A stretch of 5,312 bases of DNA, taken from positions 1 through 5,312 of the forward strand of contig JBAYDV010000115.1 of NCBI GenBank assembly GCA_041668045.1, written 5' to 3'. A model generated the notes under the pieces. That model did not search any database. It was given only the letters and a program-made list of their open reading frames with translations, and was not told the DNA's origin. How positions within the stretch are numbered: position 1 is the stretch's first letter; each line of letters starts with the position of its first letter. This DNA comes from JBAYDV01 sp041668045. GTDB lineage: Bacteria > Bacteroidota > Bacteroidia > Bacteroidales > UBA932. Below, piece by piece: positions 1 through 5,312 of this stretch. The translations under genes and the position numbers were made by a program.

Positions 1-1263
1 ATCAGTAGAAATCATAACCATACGCTCCACCTCATACTTAACACATAACAAAGCTAGCTGACGTGTACCTTTAACATTGGCAGTCACAGCCTCACAAGGA
101 TTCTCCTCCATCAATGGTACATGCTTATATGCAGCAGCATGGAAAACCACTTGAGGTCTATACTTCTTAAAAATTTGTTCCATACGCTTTTCAGAACGCA
201 CATCACCTATAACAGCGGCATAAGAAAGGTCTGAAAACTTCTTATTTAATTCAAGGCAAAGATTATGCATTGGCGTCTCCGCATTATCAAACAACACGAG
301 CTGCTTAACACCGAAAGTAGCCAACTGACGCACCAACTCACTACCTATACTACCAGCAGCACCAGTCACCATAATTACCTTATTATTAAAATTCGCTATT
401 ATACGATTAAGATCTACCTTAATCTCATCACGGCCCAAAAGATCCTCGATTTTTACATTTCTAATCTCATTATGAGAAATATGAGAAGACTCACCCTCTT
501 TAATAATAGGAGCTATCAAAGACTTAAGCCCCAACTTATTAGCATATAAAAATATATTCTTAGCCTCCTTCTTCAAACTTTCCTGATTCAGAAAAATCAC
601 ACCCTTAACATTATGAATAGCCACATACTTATTAAAATGAAAATAATCCTCAAAATGAAGAACTGGCTTAGCCACCAACGTTAACTCACGATTAGATTTA
701 TTATTAGAAACGAAACCAACCACCTTAATATGATGACTCCCAGCCAAACGCATATCAAGAGACACACTGCTAGAATCAGTTCCATATACCAAATAATTCT
801 CTAAATCATAATGATGCTCCCCAACAGACAAACGAGAATAAAGCAAAATCATCACTAAACGACAACCTATTATTAAAACGCTACTAAAAGCGAGATAAAA
901 CAGCAAGAAAGTAATGATATTCTGAATAGAAAAAGGATCAGTAACGACACACATTAAACAGCCCATAACCACAGACTGAAGCATAATACTAAAAAAGATT
1001 CTCCAAATATTTCCAAATGTAAAATAACGAATAATATGATGATGCGTCTTCAATACGAAAGAACAACAAATCCAAATCAATACCCCGATAAGAAATATTA
1101 AAAAGAACATTCTATAGCTATAATCGCCAAATTCATCGAAGCTCCATAACATAGCAAGATAGGCCATAAAAATAGCTAATGATGATAAAAAAACATCAAT
1201 AAGAAGGATAACACGACTATTCATATAACGTGTCTTAAAATATCTAAGAACTTGCTTAATCAT
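1..1263 (-). CDS. Membrane-anchored NDP-sugar 4,6-dehydratase/epimerase (FlaA1/WbpM/CapD type), C-terminus missing
   Basis: The minus strand is open for exactly 421 codons from the ATG at 1263 to the left edge, with no stop. Four hydrophobic segments lie at about residues 16-38, 50-70, 86-107 and 112-141. A nucleotide-binding-like domain follows at about 157-255 (starting NYLVYG), then a Rossmann short-chain dehydrogenase domain from about 295. That domain has the NAD(P)-binding motif TGAAGSIG (300-307), an acidic residue ending beta-2 (D326), GDVR (353-356) and HAAAYKHVPLMEENP (375-389). The sequence stops at ISTD (418-421), where family members continue with the catalytic-region Lys and TN motifs. 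The family typically has about 600-650 residues, so roughly a third is outside the window. Family members convert UDP-GlcNAc to a 4-keto-6-deoxy sugar, or epimerise it, at the inner membrane for capsule, O-antigen or glycoprotein glycans. The exact substrate cannot be told here. The start at 1263 precedes the first membrane segment and has a promoter box 31 bp upstream; Met14 is a less likely alternative. Confidence 0.93.
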   Translation of the reverse strand, partial: MIKQVLRYFKTRYMNSRVILLIDVFLSSLAIFMAYLAMLWSFDEFGDYSYRMFFLIFLIGVLIWICCSFVLKTHHHIIRYFTFGNIWRIFFSIMLQSVVMGCLMCVVTDPFSIQNIITFLLFYLAFSSVLIIGCRLVMILLYSRLSVGEHHYDLENYLVYGTDSSSVSLDMRLAGSHHIKVVGFVSNNKSNRELTLVAKPVLHFEDYFHFNKYVAIHNVKGVIFLNQESLKKEAKNIFLYANKLGLKSLIAPIIKEGESSHISHNEIRNVKIEDLLGRDEIKVDLNRIIANFNNKVIMVTGAAGSIGSELVRQLATFGVKQLVLFDNAETPMHNLCLELNKKFSDLSYAAVIGDVRSEKRMEQIFKKYRPQVVFHAAAYKHVPLMEENPCEAVTANVKGTRQLALLCVKYEVERMVMISTD

Positions 1264-1276
1264 AATAAAACGAAAC

Positions 1277-1289
1277 TTTAATTTAAATT
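1277..1289 (-). promoter_or_regulatory. AT-rich leader motif AATTTAAATTAAA of the dehydratase gene
   Basis: Read on the minus strand, the leader between the -7 box and the start codon contains AATTTAAATTAAA, ending 13 bases before the ATG. The same 13 bases occur in the leader of the glycosyltransferase gene (5260-5272), 3 bases before its ATG. No purine-rich Shine-Dalgarno sequence is present in either leader. A/T-rich leaders are usual in Bacteroidota, so this may be a translation-initiation preference rather than a regulator site. Confidence 0.35.
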
Positions 1290-1293
1290 GCGG

Positions 1294-1301
1294 CAAATAT
1301 A
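1294..1301 (-). promoter_or_regulatory. Bacteroidota-type -7 promoter box for the dehydratase gene
   Basis: On the minus strand this reads TATATTTG, a full match to the TAnnTTTG consensus of the Bacteroidota primary sigma factor. It lies about 31 bp upstream of the dehydratase ATG, giving an expected leader of roughly 25 nt. No convincing -33 TTG/TTTG element was found at the usual 19-21 bp spacing, so the promoter may be weak or activator-dependent. The box is a short match in AT-rich DNA, so chance cannot be excluded. Confidence 0.55.
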
Positions 1302-1383
1302 ATCAAAATACAATTAATGTGGTCATCAGTTTTGTATTAAATCGTAAAAAATATAAAATGACCTTGCACTCAGAACCTGTTCG

Positions 1384-1403
1384 GGGCAATATAGGGCAAT
1401 GTA
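1384..1403. repeat. Tandem 10-bp repeat GGGCAATRTA x2
   Basis: GGGCAATATA (1384-1393) is followed immediately by GGGCAATGTA (1394-1403), with one mismatch. The copies are one helical turn apart. They lie directly after the GAAC-CT-GTTC inverted repeat at 1373-1382, inside the GC-rich island. Direct repeats at 10-bp spacing in a divergent promoter region could be binding sites for a dimeric regulator, or part of a mobile-element remnant. The sequence does not decide between these. Confidence 0.45.
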
Positions 1404-1426
1404 TAAATCGTCGCCTCACTCAACCC

Positions 1427-1470
1427 TTTTTAGACACGGCCTTGGCTCCGCCATCGACCGGTACTAAAAA
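1427..1470. repeat. Long imperfect palindrome / potential structured element
   Basis: Three nested complementary arms are visible: TTTTTAG (1427-1433) with CTAAAAA (1464-1470), CGG (1437-1439) with CCG (1458-1460), and TGGC (1443-1446) with GCCA (1450-1453) around a TCC loop. Small internal loops separate the arms. On the plus strand the U-run is on the 5' side and the A-run on the 3' side. That polarity is wrong for a rho-independent terminator on that strand, and the same holds on the minus strand. A miniature transposable element, an insertion-sequence end or a leader RNA structure are possible. Confidence 0.5.
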
Positions 1471-1564
1471 ACACGCAATAATAAAGATACAAAAAAATAA
1501 ATACAATAGAAAAAGTCAATAAAAATCAGTAACTTGTGAACATAAAATAAGTAATTTATGAATT

Positions 1565-3028
1565 ATGAAAATAAAAGTTGATAGAATTAATTCGATTATT
1601 TATCCGAATAACAATAGAGTAATCGCACGATTTTTTTTCGTTGGAGAAGAACGAGCTAAAAAAGTAATAAAACAAGTAATAAATCTTCCTGAGAAACAAG
1701 CACAAACACTATTTAATCAAATTTTAAGAGAATTCTCACATAGACACAGAAGCATAAGCAGAATATTTCAAAGACACTACGACCAAATAAGTCATCTAGT
1801 AAAAGAAATACACCCAAAAAACGATATACCTAGCTGGAAAAAACTACTCATAGGCTCATACTTTACCATGGAATATGCCATAGAATCAGCAGCCATATTC
1901 AATCCTTCTGTCATAGAAGACCCTGACCAAAGTGGATTAAATGAAGGTGAAATGAGAATCATAATGAGTTTAAGAGCGACTGGAGAAGGGCACATATCTT
2001 CACTAATATTCCGTGGAGCCATACTTTCAAAAGACAATGAAATAACCCTCCCCAAGCCAGGAAACATGATTGATGAGGCGACCATGATTAAAGACCATCT
2101 TTATGATAAAGAAATCTTCATCAAGAAATTAAAAGAAATGAAGATAAGCTACGAATTTTGTGAAAAGATAATAGGAGAACTTCCCGCTAAATTTTCCTAC
2201 GAACAAATTAGAACTGCAGTTATAGATGCGAATAAACAAAACCAGCCATTAACCCTCGAACAAGAAAAAGGCATAAATGAAATAATATGGCTAGCTGAAT
2301 CATTCACAGAAATTCGTTTCTCAGTAGATACAGACCTCTCAGAACGTGTTATCTTCCCAATATCTGATTTCGAAAAAAGTGGAATAGAAGATGCTCGTTT
2401 CGTAAAATTCACCAAAGACGACGGAGAAATAATATATCTAGCTACATACACAGCATATGACGGACACACAGTCCTTCCCAAATTAATAGAAACTAAAGAT
2501 TTTTATTCATTTAAAATGTTTCCACTACGAGGCAAATACGCGATCAATAAAAATCTGGCACTATTTCCCCGCAAAATCAATGGTAAATATGCCATGTTAA
2601 GTCGTATTGACGGAGTCAATAACTATTTAATGCTTTCAGACAACCTTTTTAAATGGGATAATGCCACACTTATAGAAGAACCGGAATATCTATGGGAATT
2701 AATGCAAATAGGTAATGGAGGCTCTCCAATAGAAACAAAAAAAGGCTGGTTACTCATCACACACGGTGTAGGAGCAGTTAGAAAATATTGCCTCGGAGCA
2801 TGTCTTTTAGATTTAAACGACCCTACTAAAATAATAGGAAGACTAAAAGAGCCATTATTACTCCCTGACGAGAAAGAACGCTCAGGTTATGTACCCAACG
2901 TTGTTTACACATGCGGCAGTATTATTCATAACAATGAACTAATAATTCCATACGCCATGAGTGATTATGCATCCAGCTTCGCTAAAGTTAATCTAGACGA
3001 ATTATTAGACAGATTACAAAAAGACTAA
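1565..3028 (+). CDS. Cytoplasmic GH130-like beta-mannoside phosphorylase/glycosidase, extended form
   Basis: This 487-residue protein has no signal peptide or membrane segment. A mixed helical N-terminal extension (about 1-100), including RHRSISRIFQRH (61-71 region), precedes a five-bladed beta-propeller-like catalytic part. The recognisable blocks are ESAAIFNPSVI (107-117), SLRATGEGHISS (135-146), GIEDARFV (273-280), ALFPRKINGKYAMLSR (332-347), GNGGSPIETKKGWLLITHG (383-401), GACLLDLNDPTKIIGR (411-426) and GYVPNVVYTCG (441-451). In GH130 enzymes the Asp of the GIEDPR block is the catalytic acid; D276 is the equivalent here, with Ala replacing Pro. A helical insertion at about 160-245 enlarges it beyond the usual 300-400 residues. 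Characterised GH130 members phosphorolyse or hydrolyse beta-1,4- or beta-1,2-mannosides; which applies here is unknown. The ATG at 1565 is the first in frame, and there is no Shine-Dalgarno sequence. The gene converges on the glycosyltransferase gene with a 4-bp overlap. Confidence 0.88.
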   Translation: MKIKVDRINSIIYPNNNRVIARFFFVGEERAKKVIKQVINLPEKQAQTLFNQILREFSHRHRSISRIFQRHYDQISHLVKEIHPKNDIPSWKKLLIGSYFTMEYAIESAAIFNPSVIEDPDQSGLNEGEMRIIMSLRATGEGHISSLIFRGAILSKDNEITLPKPGNMIDEATMIKDHLYDKEIFIKKLKEMKISYEFCEKIIGELPAKFSYEQIRTAVIDANKQNQPLTLEQEKGINEIIWLAESFTEIRFSVDTDLSERVIFPISDFEKSGIEDARFVKFTKDDGEIIYLATYTAYDGHTVLPKLIETKDFYSFKMFPLRGKYAINKNLALFPRKINGKYAMLSRIDGVNNYLMLSDNLFKWDNATLIEEPEYLWELMQIGNGGSPIETKKGWLLITHGVGAVRKYCLGACLLDLNDPTKIIGRLKEPLLLPDEKERSGYVPNVVYTCGSIIHNNELIIPYAMSDYASSFAKVNLDELLDRLQKD

Positions 3029-3041
3029 AAAATATCTTTTT
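3018..3041. terminator. Possible bidirectional terminator spanning both stop codons
   Basis: AAAAAGA (3018-3024) and TCTTTTT (3035-3041) form a perfect 7-bp inverted repeat around a 10-base loop that contains both stop codons (TAA at 3026-3028 on plus, TAG from 3027-3025 on minus). On either strand the transcript would have an A-rich 5' arm and a U-run 3' arm, as in a bidirectional terminator. The stem has only one G-C pair and would be weak, so the assignment is tentative. No better terminator is visible for either gene. Confidence 0.35.
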
Positions 3042-5256
3042 CTTGTGCCAATAATATCGCTAAATGAGAGATTAAATACGACAAGGTACTTTCTGCTCCT
3101 TGGTTTCTATTTAATCCCTCTTTTTTCAAACCATCACAGCAACCTTTCGTCTCATGGTCATATAAAGGTAACCTAAGGATATTTTTTCCATGAAACCATA
3201 AATAGCAGTTAAACATTTTCTCCATATAAATATGCTCTTTGGTTAAATAAAACAATTGGAAATACATTAACACCATAGCCATTACATCTATAGACTGCTG
3301 GTCATATTCTGGAACTTCAGACCCTTCTTGTAACCACCCATCATTTCCTATTGGCATTAAAAATCCACGTTGCATAGTCTTTGACTCAAGAAATTCCGCT
3401 GCTTCATTCGCTATCTTGTAAACTTCAGCATCATTTGTAATTTCATAGGCAACGAATAATGACAGAGGAATAATCGCATTATCATAAGTCATATTAGCCT
3501 CGAACCATTTCCAATTTTCATTAGCATGTTCTTTATATGACTCTACTATAATCTTCACTAACTTATTCATCTCATTTATCATACCCTCATCACCAGGAAC
3601 ATTTTTCAAATAATTATATATACCTAAAATAGTATCTGCTGCTCCTCTTATAGTTTTAATAGTACTAAAATGCTGAACAGACTTGAAAAATATATCTTTA
3701 CCTAACTGCTTAAATGAATCATTAGGAGAAAACCTTATCAAATAACCTAGAGCCCACACAGTCCTTCCGAAAGAATCTTCAGAACCATGCTCATCTAAAA
3801 ACTGACGGTTAAAACTAAGGAAATTTCGAAAATCTCCATTAGACAACTGCATATAATCTATAAAACTCAAATAAACAGGCATTAGCTTCAATATACTCTT
3901 ATTCCTATTTTGTCTATAAGCCATAGTAAGCATTAACAATGCTCGAGAATTATCATCTACACAATAACCTTTTTTTAAATTTGGTATTCCATATCTAGCA
4001 TGCTGAATAATTCCAGTATCATCAGTCATACGTTCTATATGATCTAAACTAAATGGAGGTAGCAGCTGCAAATCAATAGCATGTTTATCTAAGATTTCTT
4101 TTTTCGCCCATTTTCTAAGCACATCTTCAGCTAAATCAAGATATCTTCGACCAGCATTTGACCAACGAATTTTCTCCCCATAACTATAAGCATTACGACG
4201 AAGTGTTTCTAATTTATCAGGATGATCTAGTAAGTCTAATAATAAATCTGCTAACTGGTCTGAATTTTTAAAATCAAACAACCTTCCTCTACCATCAGCA
4301 AGTAATTCTTGAGCATGCCAATAAGGTGTCGATAAAACGGCACATCCAGTACCTACTGCATATGATAAAGTACCACTAGTAATCTGTGACTCACTAAGAT
4401 ATGGAGAGATATAGATATCACTAGTCTGTAAATACTCCATTAATTCTTTTTCAGTCGCGAATTCATTCTTGAAATACACATTTTTTTCCAGGCCATTACT
4501 TTTAACAAGACGCTTTAATTCATATCTATATTCATCCCCCGAATATTTTAATACATTAGGATGTGTAGCTCCTAAAATGAGATATAATACGTTAGGATAC
4601 TTCTCTACGACACGTGGCAATGCATTTATAACAGTTTCTATACCTTTATTACGGCTAAGAAGGCCAAACGTAAATAAGACTTTTAAATCTGACAATCCAT
4701 GTTTAGCTTTAGCCTCTTCCCTTGATATATGTTCATAATCAGGAACTCCATGCTCGATTATTACGATTTTTTCTTTAGGAATATTATATATTTCTACTAG
4801 AAACTTAACCGCTAAGTTACTCATAACCACGATACGCGACACCTCTTTTCCTATTTCTTGTATAACTAATTTCTGAGTATATGAAGGATATTTCAATATC
4901 GTGTGAAAAGTAACTATTATAGGTATATTTAACTTATGTAACAAAGGTAAAATATAAGCTCCATCATTACCTCCAAAAATACCAAACTCGTGTTCTAAAA
5001 CACAAACTTTTGCATCACTATAATTTATAAATTTAGCAGCATCAATATAATCTGGAAGAGAATCTTCTTGTATGGTTTTTTTAACCTCTTCAGGATATTT
5101 ATAACCATTAGACACATCATTGATCGCTATAACCATTGATCTAGAAACCAGACTCTTATTCTCCCTATCATTATCAACCGCTTTTACCAAATTATTAGTG
5201 AAAGTTCCTATTCCACATTGACGTGGTGGATATGTACCAATAAATGCTATTTTCAT
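3025..5256 (-). CDS. Two-domain GT4-like glycosyltransferase with C-terminal alpha/alpha-toroid-like domain
   Basis: This 743-residue soluble protein has no signal peptide. Residues 1-385 form a GT-B glycosyltransferase. The motifs are the GTYPPRQCGIGTF loop (7-19), HEFGIFGG (89-96), TFHT (116-119), EHGVP (169-173 region), GLLSRNKGI (198-206, with donor-phosphate-type Arg/Lys) and SESQITSGTLSYAVGTG (288-304). In that last block the second Glu of the usual EX7E signature is replaced by a hydrophobic residue (Leu296). STPYWHAQELL (309-319) follows. Residues from about 400 form a helical domain with RMTDDTGIIQHA (409-420), GYCVDDNSRAL (430-440), NWKWFE (581-586), MTYDN (589-593), YDQQSID (651-657) and NQGAEST (718-724). 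This pattern of spaced acidic and aromatic motifs resembles alpha/alpha six-hairpin glycosidases and sugar epimerases. Donor, acceptor and the role of the second domain are unknown. Its neighbour is the GH130-like gene, suggesting a shared glycan. The start follows the AT-rich leader at 5257-5312. Confidence 0.88.
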   Translation of the reverse strand: MKIAFIGTYPPRQCGIGTFTNNLVKAVDNDRENKSLVSRSMVIAINDVSNGYKYPEEVKKTIQEDSLPDYIDAAKFINYSDAKVCVLEHEFGIFGGNDGAYILPLLHKLNIPIIVTFHTILKYPSYTQKLVIQEIGKEVSRIVVMSNLAVKFLVEIYNIPKEKIVIIEHGVPDYEHISREEAKAKHGLSDLKVLFTFGLLSRNKGIETVINALPRVVEKYPNVLYLILGATHPNVLKYSGDEYRYELKRLVKSNGLEKNVYFKNEFATEKELMEYLQTSDIYISPYLSESQITSGTLSYAVGTGCAVLSTPYWHAQELLADGRGRLFDFKNSDQLADLLLDLLDHPDKLETLRRNAYSYGEKIRWSNAGRRYLDLAEDVLRKWAKKEILDKHAIDLQLLPPFSLDHIERMTDDTGIIQHARYGIPNLKKGYCVDDNSRALLMLTMAYRQNRNKSILKLMPVYLSFIDYMQLSNGDFRNFLSFNRQFLDEHGSEDSFGRTVWALGYLIRFSPNDSFKQLGKDIFFKSVQHFSTIKTIRGAADTILGIYNYLKNVPGDEGMINEMNKLVKIIVESYKEHANENWKWFEANMTYDNAIIPLSLFVAYEITNDAEVYKIANEAAEFLESKTMQRGFLMPIGNDGWLQEGSEVPEYDQQSIDVMAMVLMYFQLFYLTKEHIYMEKMFNCYLWFHGKNILRLPLYDHETKGCCDGLKKEGLNRNQGAESTLSYLISHLAILLAQEKDIF

Positions 5257-5312
5257 ATTTTTAATTTAAATTATATGTAAGATTATACATTCCTAATATT
5301 AATATTTTTTTA
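5257..5312 (-). promoter_or_regulatory. AT-rich leader of the glycosyltransferase gene with palindromes
   Basis: The 56 bases ahead of the ATG are nearly all A and T. They contain a perfect 12-bp palindrome TAATTTAAATTA (5262-5273) and a short inverted repeat ATGTA/TACAT (5275-5279 and 5286-5290). No TAnnTTTG box and no Shine-Dalgarno sequence are present. The promoter is therefore either beyond the right edge, with the gene as part of an operon, or does not follow the consensus. Palindromes of this composition arise easily by chance in such AT-rich DNA. Confidence 0.3.

Larger units (their letters stand above)
1264..1564. other. Divergent intergenic region with a GC-rich island
   Basis: This 301-bp stretch separates the divergent dehydratase and GH130-like genes and should carry both promoters. 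The flanks are extremely AT-rich: 18 of the 94 bases at 1471-1564 are G or C. The block 1371-1464 has 50 G/C in 94 bases (53 percent). The block holds a GAAC-CT-GTTC inverted repeat (1373-1382), a tandem 10-mer (1384-1403) and most of a long imperfect palindrome (1427-1470). A 67-codon plus-strand frame (1319-1522) crosses it but does not look like a protein. No clear promoter for the GH130-like gene was found: CAGTTTTG (1327-1334) is one mismatch from TAnnTTTG but lies more than 200 bp from the start codon. Confidence 0.7.

Noticed and set aside
265..549. 94-codon plus-strand frame
   Set aside because: It is the antisense shadow of the dehydratase gene, whose minus-strand frame carries clear family motifs over the same bases.
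1..1263. Dehydratase gene as a broken or truncated pseudogene
   Set aside because: The frame is open throughout and stops only at the window edge, in the middle of a conserved motif, so the missing end is a windowing effect.
1319..1522. 67-codon plus-strand frame in the intergenic region
   Set aside because: It spans AT-rich leader, repeats and the palindrome, has no recognisable domain and ends in a lysine/asparagine-rich low-complexity tail. It could be a relic of a dispersed repeat, but nothing supports it as a gene.
1552..1559. TAATTTAT as a -7 box for the GH130-like gene
   Set aside because: It mismatches the last two consensus positions and lies only 5 bp from the ATG, leaving almost no leader.
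1264..1564. CRISPR array or tRNA gene in the intergenic region
   Set aside because: Only two adjacent 10-bp repeats without spacers are present, and no cloverleaf or CCA end could be traced.
1558..1581. Seven-codon mini-frame overlapping the GH130-like start (ATG at 1558, TGA at 1579)
   Set aside because: Very short frames are expected by chance in AT-rich DNA, and there is no run of regulatory codons or attenuator structure beside it.

Overview
The window looks like part of a surface- or storage-polysaccharide region of a low-GC Bacteroidota, probably Bacteroidales. The reasons are the AT-rich genes, the absence of Shine-Dalgarno sequences ahead of the starts, a TAnnTTTG-type -7 promoter box ahead of the leftmost gene, and proteins whose motifs match families common in that phylum. 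The genus cannot be fixed from the sequence alone.

Layout. Positions 1-1263 (minus strand) hold the N-terminal 421 codons of a membrane-anchored nucleoside-diphosphate-sugar 4,6-dehydratase/epimerase of the FlaA1/WbpM/CapD type; its C-terminus lies beyond the left edge. A 301-bp divergent intergenic region (1264-1564) follows. It is very AT-rich except for a compact, structured GC-rich island at about 1371-1464. Positions 1565-3028 (plus strand) encode a 487-residue cytoplasmic glycosidase/phosphorylase related to GH130, with an N-terminal extension and an internal insertion. Positions 3025-5256 (minus strand) encode a 743-residue protein that joins a GT4-like GT-B glycosyltransferase to a C-terminal domain that is probably an alpha/alpha toroid. 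These two genes converge tail to tail and overlap by 4 bp. The overlap sits in the loop of a symmetric AAAAAGA/TCTTTTT inverted repeat that could be a bidirectional terminator. The last 56 bp are the AT-rich leader of the glycosyltransferase gene.

How they may work together. The dehydratase probably supplies a modified UDP-sugar for a capsule or O-antigen-like glycan and may be the first gene of a cluster running leftwards out of the window. The GH130-like enzyme and the two-domain glycosyltransferase both lack signal peptides and membrane segments, so they should act in the cytoplasm. The pair could make and trim or recycle the same oligosaccharide, possibly a beta-mannoside since characterised GH130 enzymes act on these. 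That functional link is inference, and it is the most interesting lead in the window.
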